The notes under the pieces: generated by a model
Seen by the model: the letters and a program-made list of their open reading frames with translations, nothing else
What the model was told of the DNA's origin: nothing
Databases searched by the model: none
Assembly (NCBI GenBank): GCA_001824555.1
Contig: MHXU01000135.1
Span: 1 to 32,086 of the forward strand
DNA from: Planctomycetes bacterium GWC2_45_44
GTDB lineage: Bacteria; Planctomycetota; Phycisphaerae; Sedimentisphaerales; UBA12454
Reading direction: 5' to 3'
DNA length: 32,086 bases
In this document: in pieces, positions 24,527-31,992 of the stretch
Layout: every line of letters begins with the position of its first letter
Position numbering within the stretch: the first letter of the stretch is position 1
Program-made: the position numbers and the translations under genes

Positions 24527-25855
24527 ATGTTTTCAATAGTTGTTGTTTACAATAATGAGCAAGCCCTGAACAAAATTTTATTGCAGAGCTTGAAAAATCA
24601 GACCGTCCAATTTGAACTTATTGCTTTGGACAACACTAAGGGGAAATTCAAATCAGCGGCGGAAGCATTAAATTATGGCGGAAAACAGGCAAAAGGAAAA
24701 TATATAATATTCGTACATCAGGATATAGAACTGGATTCTGATATGTGGCTGGAAAAAACCGAGAAAATCCTGGATAGCATACCGGACCTCGGAATCGCCG
24801 GTGTAGTTGGTATGAGCGAAGAAGGTAACGATAACAAGGAGAGAGGGAGAGGATGTATTAGTGATTGCGGTGAAATATGGAGGTGGAGTCAACCTGTTAA
24901 AAATCCAGAGGCAGTACAAACTTTAGACGAATGCCTTTTGATAATCCCAAAAGCGGTGTTTAGCAGTATTCAGTTTGATGAAAAAACATTTGATAGCTGG
25001 CATTGTTATGGCGCGGACTATTGTCTGTCTGTCAGGCAAATGGAACTAAAAGCTTATGTAATTCCAGTGTTTGTTTATCACAGGTCTTTAAGGACTAACA
25101 TAGAAATGCTGGTGAAATACAAAAAAAGGCTGTACAAAAAACATAAAAAAAAACATAAATATATTTATACAACTACGGGTAGCATCTCATTTCCAAAATT
25201 GATGTTTTTAAGTATATGGGCGAGTTTGAAGCCAATATATAAAAAATTCTTTCCCAGCTGGGAGGATTATTTGAAAAGAGAGCTTGCCGGCTGCGAAACC
25301 GTTCTGGATTTGGGTTGTGGTTACAACTCTGCAATTCAATATTGCAAGGTACCATTTTCTGTCGGGGTTGAACTATTTGAACCATACCTGCAGGAAAGCC
25401 AAAAGAAGAGCATTCATAGTGAATATATAAAAGAAGACATTACGAAAATTGAATTTGCCCCTAAATCTTTTGATATTGTAGTGTGTTTCGAGGTACTCGA
25501 ACACTTGACAAAAGACCAGGGATATAAGTTGTGTGAAAAAATGGAGAAATGGGCAAAAAACAAGATTGTAATTAAAACTCCAAATAACTACATTGAACAG
25601 GACGGCTATGACGACAATCCTCTGCAGGAGCATAAATCCGGCTGGGATGTTGAAGAACTGCAAAAATTGGGATTTGAAGTCTATGGCATAAGCGGCTGGA
25701 AAAAGCTTAGAGGTTATAGAGGTGAAATACAGTATAAGCCCGTCTTGCTCTGGAAGTGTATATCTTCTTTGACGCAGAAAATAACTTACAGATGCCCAAA
25801 ATCAGCCTTTCAATTATTCGCGATTAAACGAATAATTGACAAGACGAGCAATTAG
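24527..25855 (+). CDS. Glycosyltransferase-methyltransferase fusion protein
   Basis: Protein of 442 residues with two enzyme domains. Residues 1 to about 200 form a GT-A domain that starts directly with MFSIVVVYNNEQ; the usual DxD is replaced by FVHQDIEL (62-69), as in the HQD-type GT2 subgroup I recall as Glyco_tranf_2_5. A basic linker rich in Lys/His (about 200-217) leads to a class I SAM-dependent methyltransferase: VLDLGCG (259-265, motif I), SVGVELFEPYLQ (motif II) and DIVVCFEVLEHL (motif IV, E322-H326). It could extend a glycan and methylate or cap it. GAGAG seven bases upstream and the promoter at 24462-24490 decide the ATG. Expression is likely independent, since neighbours are divergent and convergent. 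Codon use is more AT-rich than in the housekeeping genes, a possible hint of transfer. Confidence 0.8.
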   Translation: MFSIVVVYNNEQALNKILLQSLKNQTVQFELIALDNTKGKFKSAAEALNYGGKQAKGKYIIFVHQDIELDSDMWLEKTEKILDSIPDLGIAGVVGMSEEGNDNKERGRGCISDCGEIWRWSQPVKNPEAVQTLDECLLIIPKAVFSSIQFDEKTFDSWHCYGADYCLSVRQMELKAYVIPVFVYHRSLRTNIEMLVKYKKRLYKKHKKKHKYIYTTTGSISFPKLMFLSIWASLKPIYKKFFPSWEDYLKRELAGCETVLDLGCGYNSAIQYCKVPFSVGVELFEPYLQESQKKSIHSEYIKEDITKIEFAPKSFDIVVCFEVLEHLTKDQGYKLCEKMEKWAKNKIVIKTPNNYIEQDGYDDNPLQEHKSGWDVEELQKLGFEVYGISGWKKLRGYRGEIQYKPVLLWKCISSLTQKITYRCPKSAFQLFAIKRIIDKTSN

Positions 25856-26013
25856 CGAGGGGAAATACCAATTTCAATTGCAAATCTTGGAGTCAGAGAA
25901 ATAACGCCGGTACAAATTCCGGCATTTTATAACATCGAACCGTCGGCGGCATTGATAATGTAGATGATATTCTTTTCCGGTTCGGTTTTTATGGCCGTAG
26001 CTGGAGCAGCGTA
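25852..26013 (-). pseudogene. Possible coding remnant
   Basis: In one minus-strand frame, 26013 down to 25852 reads like protein but is broken by one TAA: YAAPATAIKTEPEKN, IIYIINAADGSML, stop, NAGICTGVISLTPRFAIEIG, ISPR, stop. The IIYIINAADGSML part resembles a beta-propeller strand of PQQ-repeat type. Further upstream the frame has more stops. It may be chance; no start or ribosome binding site is seen. Confidence 0.2.
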
Positions 26014-26084
26014 TCAGACTTTTTAAGAATTTAATCCTGAGAAGTTGCTCTGCTGCCGCCATAAAATGATAAAACAGATTGTTT

Positions 26085-26813
26085 TCAGGGATGGTTGGTT
26101 TTTCCCGTGAGCTTTGTGTATATATGTTGCATCATTCTCGGAATATCAGAAGGATGTGTTATGTAATGTATTATCTTGCGGGAGTACTTCGTTCGGCCAA
26201 ATAGTTTCCATATAGGAAAACCAACAACCGACCAGTAAATACTAGGTGTTGCAGTCAAAGTTCTCCTGCCCTGTATTATTGAGTAAAGCTTGTAGTTTTC
26301 TAATTTATTTTCAATAAAATTAACAGGCTTCCTCGCTTTAAAGAAAACGCCGGGGTCGATGGGGTCACTTTCCAATGCTTCAATATCGAAATCTGAGAAA
26401 ATAAACTCCATATCAGATTTTTCATATCTCCAGAAATCAGCGGGAAATCCGTGATACACAAACCCTCTGGATCTGGTGGTAATAAGTAAGATGCCGCCGG
26501 GCTTGATAACGCTTTTTATGTTATGAATTACGCTTTGCCAATTCTTAACATGTTCCAATACCTCAGTGCAAATTACCATATCAAATCTGTTGTATCCAAA
26601 TGTTTTCGTAATATCTTCAGCTTCGCATATTTGGTCAACCCCCGGCCCCGACTCAATGTCAATTCCTATATACGAATCGGGTTCCAAGGCCTCGATAATA
26701 GACCGCAAAGAACCGTTTACATTATACGAACCTATTTCAATTACCGCTTTACCTTTGACCTCTTCTTTTTTAATACATGCTTTTCCAAAATCAATACAAG
26801 ATATATTACACAT
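26085..26813 (-). CDS. Class I SAM-dependent methyltransferase
   Basis: Methyltransferase of 242 residues. Motif I is AVIEIGSYNVNGSLR (about 23-37), a variant in which the usual GxGxG is EIGSYNVNG; SYIGIDIE is motif II, and FDMVICTEVLEHV (about 76-88) the post-region typical of Methyltransf_11. GFPADFWRYE and the tail (150-242) are specific to polysaccharide-cluster members, with a weakly hydrophobic segment SIYWSVVGFPIWKLFG. The target is probably a sugar of the surface glycan (inference from position). AAGGTG is about eight bases before the ATG. It is a single gene separated from the aminotransferase by 139 bases that include a hairpin. Confidence 0.85.
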   Translation of the reverse strand: MCNISCIDFGKACIKKEEVKGKAVIEIGSYNVNGSLRSIIEALEPDSYIGIDIESGPGVDQICEAEDITKTFGYNRFDMVICTEVLEHVKNWQSVIHNIKSVIKPGGILLITTRSRGFVYHGFPADFWRYEKSDMEFIFSDFDIEALESDPIDPGVFFKARKPVNFIENKLENYKLYSIIQGRRTLTATPSIYWSVVGFPIWKLFGRTKYSRKIIHYITHPSDIPRMMQHIYTKLTGKTNHP

Positions 26814-26872
26814 AAATCATTCACCTTATACTTTAGTTTTTCGGTATATCAACGGATTGTACATAAAAGTCG

Positions 26873-26896
26873 CGCCGTTATCCGCGGGTAACGGCG
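26873..26896 (-). terminator. Hairpin after the aminotransferase gene
   Basis: Perfect eight-base stem CGCCGTTA/TAACGGCG with an eight-base loop; on the minus strand it is followed by CGACTTTTA. It may terminate the alaC transcript before the methyltransferase gene, but the T run is short. Confidence 0.4.
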
Positions 26897-26952
26897 AAGC
26901 TGGCATAAAGCGGAATCGCTACTTCGCAGACTATCATTATATTGCTATTTTG

Positions 26953-28149
26953 CTAACCCTTTTGCACAAATCTTTTGATATTTCTGACAGCCTGTCGGAG
27001 GCGGTTTTCGTTTTCCACTAATGCGATTCTCATATAATGTTCGCCGTTTTCGCCGAACGCTCTGCCCGGAGCAATTGAAACATTCGCGTATTCCATCAAA
27101 TCCATCGCGAAATCGATACTGCCTTTGCCTTTTGACTGTTCTTCCGGCACTCTCGCCCAGACGAACATCGAGCCTCTCGGTTTTTCGACCTGCCAGCCGA
27201 TTTGGTTCAGGCCGTCGCAGATTACATCGCGTCTTGACTGATATTTCAGATTCTGTTCTTCGATATCCTTGTCGCATTCGCGCATCGCGACGATACTGGC
27301 GATTTGAATCGCCTGAAAAATTCCGTAATCGTAATAGCCCTTTACCGTTCCCAGAGCGTCAATCATTGTTTTGTTGCCGACGGCGAATCCTATTCTAAAG
27401 CCTGCCATATTATAAGGTTTGCTCATTGTGGTAAATTCAACGCCGACATCTTTTGCGCCTTTTGCCGACATAAAGCTCGGCGCTTTGTAGCCGTCAAAAC
27501 AGGTCTCGCCATAAGCAAAATCGTGAATGACCGCGATGTGCATCTTTTTGGCGAAATCGACTACCGTTTCAAAATAGCCGATGTCATCGACTGTCATCGC
27601 GGTTGGATTATGCGGAAAATTTAAAATCATAACTTTCGGACGCGGATACAGCTTTTCGCAGACGTGTATCATATCTTTAAGCGATTGCTCGGTATTGCCC
27701 AGCGGAACGGTAACGACATTCGCTCCCGCCAGAGCGACCGCGTAAATATGAATCGGAAACGCAGGGTCTGCCACAATCGCAGTATCGCCAGGCCCAAGCA
27801 TCGCAAGGCACATGTGACTAAAACCTTCTTTGCTTCCGACGCAGGCGATTATTTCGCTGTTGGGGTCGAGTTCGACATCCCATTTGCGTTTATACTTCAG
27901 AGCCATTTCTCTTCTAAGATTAAAAACACCCTTGCTGACGCTGTATCTTTGATTCCGCTGGTCGCGCGCGGCCTCGCACAGTTTGTCAACAATAACCTGC
28001 GGAGTCGGGTCAAGAGGATTGCCCATACCCAAATCTATAATATCGATTTGCTGCTGCCGTTTGGAGTGTTTGAGCGCGTTTAAACGTCCAAACAAATATG
28101 GCGGCAGCCTTTTAATTCGCTCCGCTGGTTCAATTTTAAAATCTTCCAT
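26953..28149 (-). CDS. alaC: Class I/II aminotransferase, AlaC / LL-DAP aminotransferase-like
   Basis: PLP-dependent fold-type I aminotransferase of 398 residues. The N-terminal RIKRLPPYLFGRLNALK, IIDLGMGNP (37-45), GSKEG (105-109) and NFPHNPT (177-183) match AlaC-type alanine aminotransferases, which make alanine from pyruvate with glutamate; the Schiff-base lysine is K244 in SKPYNMAGFRIGFAVG and the carboxylate-binding Arg is in HYMRIALVE. The closely related DapL makes LL-diaminopimelate, so that role, relevant to peptidoglycan, is the main alternative. The ATG has a weak GAG about eight bases upstream. It stands alone between the methyltransferase and lptG, with a terminator for lptG just before it. 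Confidence 0.85.
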   Translation of the reverse strand: MEDFKIEPAERIKRLPPYLFGRLNALKHSKRQQQIDIIDLGMGNPLDPTPQVIVDKLCEAARDQRNQRYSVSKGVFNLRREMALKYKRKWDVELDPNSEIIACVGSKEGFSHMCLAMLGPGDTAIVADPAFPIHIYAVALAGANVVTVPLGNTEQSLKDMIHVCEKLYPRPKVMILNFPHNPTAMTVDDIGYFETVVDFAKKMHIAVIHDFAYGETCFDGYKAPSFMSAKGAKDVGVEFTTMSKPYNMAGFRIGFAVGNKTMIDALGTVKGYYDYGIFQAIQIASIVAMRECDKDIEEQNLKYQSRRDVICDGLNQIGWQVEKPRGSMFVWARVPEEQSKGKGSIDFAMDLMEYANVSIAPGRAFGENGEHYMRIALVENENRLRQAVRNIKRFVQKG

Positions 28150-28173
28150 AATTATAACTCACAAAATAGTATT

Positions 28174-28194
28174 AAAAAATCACGCCGAAGGCGT
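28174..28194 (-). terminator. Intrinsic terminator of lptF-lptG
   Basis: On the minus strand ACGCC-TTC-GGCGT is followed by GA and six T. It lies 42 bases downstream of the lptG stop codon. The bases between (28195-28236) hold a short repeat of TTTGATATTTAA/TTTGATATTTGA type. Confidence 0.55.
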
Positions 28195-28236
28195 TCCATA
28201 ATTTTGATATTTAATTTTTGATATTTGATTTTCTTC

Positions 28237-29340
28237 TCACGTTTTCATCGAATCTAATTCGATAAACGCTATCGGCAGGAAAATAAAAATCGGCAGCCAC
28301 GCCCAGAGTTCCGGCATCACTTTGCCGGAGATTATCACTTCCGATGCGAGAAGTTTCGACACAAACGTCATCACATAACACAACCCCGTCAGCGCAAAAC
28401 TGACAAACACCGCTGATTTAAGCGTTTTGGGGTCTCTGCAAACAAGCACCGGCAGCGAAATCATAAGCATAATCAAATTGACTATCGGGTCGGTGAGTCG
28501 GAAATTTTTCTGCGCATAAAGTTTGGCCAAATCTTTCGGGCTCTGCTTAGCGAGTTTGACAAGGTCATAAGAACTAAGCAAATCCATCTGCACAGACTTT
28601 CTCCTGATGGGAATATCCCTCGGCGTAAGGTCGCTCGGATATGATTTAATCGTTTCAGAAGGCCTGTCTTCCAGTTTCGTGGATATCTTGCAGAATACTC
28701 CGTTGTCGAAAATCCACGATTTTGCGTCAGGGTCGTAAGAAGCTGAATCAGCCTTAATAATGCCCGTTACATCCCACAACTCTGAATCGCCTCGCTGCTT
28801 TCTGGTGATTATCGTCGGATTGACTATGACGTTCTCTTTGACCTTAAATTGCGACGAGCTGAACAGGCTGCCGCTGCTGTCGCTGATAAACCACAAGTCA
28901 TACGACAGCGTTTTGTCAATCGAATCGTGAGTACGAACAAGTTTGTCTGCCAGAGGCGGAATTAAAAATTCCTGGTCCGCCACGTGAACTCCGGTGAACA
29001 TCAGCGACAAAAACAATATCGGAGCGATTATTCTCTTCAGACTTACGCCTGAAGACATAACGGCGACCAACTCGTTGTTTCTGGTCATTTTGCCCAGAGA
29101 AAACACCGCCGCGACAACCGTAATCATTCCCGAAAAATCTCTGAAATACAGCAAACTGTTTCTGCCATAATAAATCGCTATGTTCCTGCAAACGTCCAGA
29201 AAGCCGATGTTAGTCTGCTCCGTGAATTCGTCAATATTCACGAACAAATCAATCATTATGCGCAGACCCATCAGCACGGCAAACGCAATGGCATAGCCCG
29301 TCAGAAAGTTTTTCGTAACATATCTGTCAATAATTTTCAT
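28237..29340 (-). CDS. lptG: LptG-like lipopolysaccharide export permease
   Basis: YjgP/YjgQ permease of 367 residues. With LptF and LptB2 it pulls lipopolysaccharide out of the inner membrane into the LptC-A-D bridge. The N-terminal MKIIDRYVTKNFLTGY is the classic family start; three membrane helices (about 15-110), a periplasmic beta-jellyroll (about 130-270, including SGSLFSSSQFKVKEN) and three C-terminal helices (about 285-360) follow. I chose the ATG at 29338-29340 because an upstream in-frame start would extend the protein into the lptF gene and add 23 residues not found in the family. It begins 16 bases after the lptF stop; lptB, lptC and lptA are not in the window. Confidence 0.9.
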   Translation of the reverse strand: MKIIDRYVTKNFLTGYAIAFAVLMGLRIMIDLFVNIDEFTEQTNIGFLDVCRNIAIYYGRNSLLYFRDFSGMITVVAAVFSLGKMTRNNELVAVMSSGVSLKRIIAPILFLSLMFTGVHVADQEFLIPPLADKLVRTHDSIDKTLSYDLWFISDSSGSLFSSSQFKVKENVIVNPTIITRKQRGDSELWDVTGIIKADSASYDPDAKSWIFDNGVFCKISTKLEDRPSETIKSYPSDLTPRDIPIRRKSVQMDLLSSYDLVKLAKQSPKDLAKLYAQKNFRLTDPIVNLIMLMISLPVLVCRDPKTLKSAVFVSFALTGLCYVMTFVSKLLASEVIISGKVMPELWAWLPIFIFLPIAFIELDSMKT

Positions 29341-29356
29341 TATTCTGTATTCTTTT

Positions 29357-30952
29357 TTAATTTCGTAAAAGTCGTCTGTACAGTATAAGCGCAAATATCG
29401 TAAGCACAATCAGCCCAAGCCACATAAGCCCTATGCCTATATCGGCTCGTAAATATGTCGGATGGCTTTTAGTGATGTTTTTGCCCATCATAATAAATAT
29501 CAGCAGGGCAGCGGCCGGTATCGAGCTTACGCCGAACGCCGTCAGTAAATGCCCGCCTCTAAATCTGATGCCAAGCCCGATGCCGACGATAATCAGCGTA
29601 ATACATCCGATTCCAAAAACTAAGCGGGAATGAATTTCCGCCCTGATTTCAAAAAGGGTAACCATAATTTTCCGGTTCAATTCTTTTATCATCGCTTCAA
29701 GCTGTCCGCTGGGATTAGGAATATATTTATGTTCTTTTACCGTGGCTATTATATCTTCGCCGAGTTTTGCCGAGATGCTGCTGGGCAGACTAATGTCCTG
29801 TGCCGTAAACCTCGGCTTGATATATTCAATTTCTTTCTCAAACCATATCGCGTTGGGAAATGTGAGTATCAGCGTATCGCTGGGGCATTTTTCGGTATCG
29901 TCCGAAAGTTTCAAAGTGAGTTTTTCGCCGTGATAACTTTTGAGCAGTTCGCCGCTGTTTTTGTCGCATTCAAACAGCAAAACATCGCCGGCCACTTCCA
30001 CTGCATTTTGTCCCGGCACAAGAGAACATCTTTTTCCTGTAATTTTCAGCAGCTTATCTTTGCTGTATAACTGAAAGTAATTATCCTTTGCAGCCGTTAT
30101 GCTCTTTTTAACCTCATCGGCAAGCAATTCAATAGTCATTCGTTCATACGCTGTCCACGCGGTAAGAGCAATCGGATAATAGAGAATCGGCGATGCCTTA
30201 ATCGCGTTTATCTGCTCAATTTTCTGAAACTTTATATTATCCTTCATCAAAGTTTCAAATTGCCCTATCACCGATATCGCCGCAGAAAATACGTTCTCAT
30301 TATCCTCGAACCGAAAAGCGTTTTTGGCGAAGATTTTTACTTCGCTGAACCTGCCGGCCGGATTGTCAAAGTTGACCACTGCCGATTCAGCAGTAACGAT
30401 TGTATTTTTGCCGGTTTTGGAATCCACAATCACCACGCCTAACAGGCTGGAGTTTTTAGCGTCCGCCGCGTCCGCATAAATTTTAAATTCGCTGCCCGGC
30501 AGATTGTAATATCCCTGCCTGTGGATATTCCTGAACAAAATCTGTTTAGCGTCGGCTTTTATTGAATTTTCGGCGCGATTTACATAAATAGGAACAACGT
30601 GAAAACTCAATATCAGATTTGCGATAGCGACGACGATTGCCAGAATAAGCCCCGGATAAACTAACATCGCCGGGCTTATGCCGCTTGCTTTGCAGGCATC
30701 GAATTCATTGTCCGCGGCGAATCTGCCATAAACTAACGATGTCGCGAAAAGAGCCGCGACCGGCAGAACGAACGTCAGAGTTATGGGCAGAAAATATCCC
30801 AGCAGGTCGAGAACCTGCCCCGGCCCTACGCCATATTCCTGTATTGGGCGCAGGATGCTTCCCAGACTCATAATCACGCCGAGTCCGACCGTTGAAAGTG
30901 CGAAAACCTTCAGCAGTTCCTTAAAAATGTATCTGTGCAGTATAAAAACCAT
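29357..30952 (-). CDS. lptF: LptF-like lipopolysaccharide export permease, enlarged periplasmic domain
   Basis: YjgP/YjgQ permease of 531 residues, partner of LptG. MVFILHRYIFKELLKVFALSTVGLGVIMSLG is the family opening; ATSLVYGRFAADNEFDACKASGIS (about 68-91) is the conserved cytoplasmic coupling loop that contacts LptB. Helices near 15-30, 48-70 and 96-118 precede the periplasmic part; helices near 452-470, 478-497 and 506-526 follow. Usual LptF/G proteins have about 360 residues, so the periplasmic region (about 125-440) is roughly 170 residues longer. The inserted part contains KKSITAAKDNYFQLYSKDKLLKITG and more beta strands, perhaps a second jellyroll-like module. The ATG has a poor ribosome binding site. 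First gene of lptF-lptG, divergent from rpmH across a 197-base region with a 14-base palindrome (30998-31011). Confidence 0.88.
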   Translation of the reverse strand: MVFILHRYIFKELLKVFALSTVGLGVIMSLGSILRPIQEYGVGPGQVLDLLGYFLPITLTFVLPVAALFATSLVYGRFAADNEFDACKASGISPAMLVYPGLILAIVVAIANLILSFHVVPIYVNRAENSIKADAKQILFRNIHRQGYYNLPGSEFKIYADAADAKNSSLLGVVIVDSKTGKNTIVTAESAVVNFDNPAGRFSEVKIFAKNAFRFEDNENVFSAAISVIGQFETLMKDNIKFQKIEQINAIKASPILYYPIALTAWTAYERMTIELLADEVKKSITAAKDNYFQLYSKDKLLKITGKRCSLVPGQNAVEVAGDVLLFECDKNSGELLKSYHGEKLTLKLSDDTEKCPSDTLILTFPNAIWFEKEIEYIKPRFTAQDISLPSSISAKLGEDIIATVKEHKYIPNPSGQLEAMIKELNRKIMVTLFEIRAEIHSRLVFGIGCITLIIVGIGLGIRFRGGHLLTAFGVSSIPAAALLIFIMMGKNITKSHPTYLRADIGIGLMWLGLIVLTIFALILYRRLLRN

Positions 30953-30997
30953 AATTATACGGATTCCAATTGATATTATTCTGCCGGTATTGTCGTC

Positions 30998-31011
30998 AAA
31001 ACTGCAGTTTT
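30998..31011. promoter_or_regulatory. Perfect 14-base palindrome between lptF and rpmH
   Basis: AAAACTGCAGTTTT is exactly self-complementary and lies in the divergent promoter region. A regulator cannot be named, and a 14-base palindrome can also arise by chance in AT-rich DNA. Confidence 0.3.
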
Positions 31012-31149
31012 TGCAATAAAATTAGTAAAAATCACGGCGATTGTAGTGAAATTTGCGAGATTTATTATATTTTTGTTGAAATTCCACGGCAATTAAGGCA
31101 GAATACCCCCCTCAAAATATAAAATAGATAAAAATCAGGATTGGTGGCA

Positions 31150-31287
31150 ATGGAAAATCATCGTATAAGCAAGATAAAAAAGCAGCGGAAAAGCGGTTTT
31201 TTGGCGAGAATGCGTACTAAAGGCGGAAGAAACATCTTAAGCAGAAGACGCAGAATCGGCCGAACCCTAAAGCTGCGCAACGTTTAG
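31150..31287 (+). CDS. rpmH: 50S ribosomal protein L34
   Basis: Short gene of 45 codons: ATG at 31150, TAG at 31285-31287. The peptide has SKIKKQRKSGFLARMRTKGGRNIL followed by SRRRRIGRTLKLRNV, the signature of L34 (S-K-x-K-R...GF-x-x-RM-x-T-x-GGR-x-x-L...RR). The N-terminus MENHRI replaces the usual MKRTYQP. L34 is a small basic protein buried in 23S rRNA of the large subunit. AGGATTGGTGG before the ATG gives a ribosome binding site. In most bacteria rnpA follows directly; here no rnpA, dnaA or yidC is seen downstream, only a repeat-rich stretch. A hairpin pair at 31362-31387 (CTTTTGCTG/CAGCAAAAG) lies after it but lacks a T run. Confidence 0.85.
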   Translation: MENHRISKIKKQRKSGFLARMRTKGGRNILSRRRRIGRTLKLRNV

Positions 31288-31361
31288 AACCCGCGCAATA
31301 CCACCCATACGCTTAGTCAACGTTCACCACGTTCATAAGCAGGATTCCCAACAGGCCAGGA

Positions 31362-31387
31362 CTTTTGCTGCGCACAGACAGCAAAAG
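31362..31387 (+). repeat. Hairpin downstream of rpmH
   Basis: CTTTTGCTG, eight-base loop, CAGCAAAAG: nine perfect pairs. It could stabilise or mark the 3' end of the rpmH mRNA; no T run follows. Confidence 0.4.
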
Positions 31388-31417
31388 ATGTCAGACTTCA
31401 GATGTCAGAAATCAGCC

Positions 31418-31462
31418 AAACGCGCAAGTTTTTTGCAAATTTTGTTAAATTTCTTCAAAAAA
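31418..31462. repeat. 45-base exact dispersed repeat, copy 2
   Basis: Identical over all 45 bases to 9283-9327, same orientation, 22,135 bases away. Confidence 0.85.
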
Positions 31463-31561
31463 ATTCAAATTTTCGCTCACTTTTGAACGATTTTGAGCAA
31501 AAATCATCAAGTTTTTGTGAGTTTTGATACGATTTTGATGAGTTTTGAAAGGTAATTTTCA

Positions 31562-31580
31562 CCACAGAGACACAGAGAAA
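31562..31580. repeat. CTCTGTG-type dispersed repeat, inverted copy
   Basis: CCACAGAGACACAGAGAAA is the reverse complement of a shortened form of the element at 522-552. Confidence 0.55.
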
Positions 31581-31864
31581 AACAGGTATAAAATAGCCAA
31601 TATGCAGAAGACAGGCACAAAGATATTTAGTCGAGGGGTTTTCTCTTGATTGTTGTGCGTTGATACCTACAATTTAAAATTTAAAATTTAGTGTAACAAT
31701 CGATAGCTGTCCGGTATCTATTATATCAGAATGGAAAGGGTAAATAGTGCGGAAAAGTGAAGAATGAATAATTGAGGAATCGGCTTCCGTCTTCGCTGCG
31801 CTTCTGTCTTTGCTAATAGCTTCTGTCTTCGTTAAAACTACGACAAGACAAAAAGAGCCCACCC

Positions 31865-31905
31865 GCACAAACTTGAAACGCGTGGACAGAAAATCTGTCC
31901 ACCCT
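31865..31905 (-). repeat. REP-like hairpin repeat, variant with longer stem
   Basis: On the minus strand this reads CGTAGG, then GTGGACAG-ATTTT-CTGTCCAC (31902-31882), then GCG. The outer frame (GTAGGGTGG ... CCACGCG) is that of copies 1 and 2, but the inner stem is different and still fully paired. Confidence 0.6.
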
Positions 31906-31915
31906 ACGAAACTGG

Positions 31916-31935
31916 ATTCCCGCCTGCGCGGGAAT
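31916..31935. repeat. ATTCCC-N8-GGGAAT inverted repeat
   Basis: Perfect eight-base arms ATTCCCGC/GCGGGAAT with a four-base loop. The same design as the dRS3 repeats described in Neisseria and similar elements in many bacteria. Confidence 0.65.
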
Positions 31936-31992
31936 GGCAAATATCGCTGGAATGACACGATAGGATGATTTGACAATGCTGCGGAGTTATTT

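Larger units (their letters stand above)
31288..31992. repeat. Repeat-rich non-coding island
   Basis: About 700 bases without a credible gene. They contain, in order, a hairpin (31311-31340 region, GCTTA...TAAGC), a 9-base-arm hairpin (31362-31387), a repeated ATGTCAGA word (31388-31417), the second copy of the 45-base repeat (31418-31462), T-rich GATTTTGATGAGTTTTG words, a CCACAGAGACACAGAG element (31562-31580), an AATTTAAAATTT repeat (31671-31690), a variable-hairpin REP-like element (31865-31905) and an ATTCCC...GGGAAT element (31916-31935). Confidence 0.7.

Noticed and set aside
25874-26062. 62-codon minus-strand open frame
   Set aside because: Composition is unlike a protein (many Arg, Cys, Tyr and His), and no ribosome binding site precedes it.
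29341-29409. N-terminal extension of LptG
   Set aside because: It would overlap lptF and precede the family's conserved MKIIDRYVTKNFL start.
31674-31976. 100-codon minus-strand open frame with the peptide FPRRRESSFVGWTDF
   Set aside because: It is made of dispersed repeats (ATTCCCGC hairpin, GTGGACAG hairpin, AATTTAAAATTT); such peptides are well-known artefacts of repeat translation.
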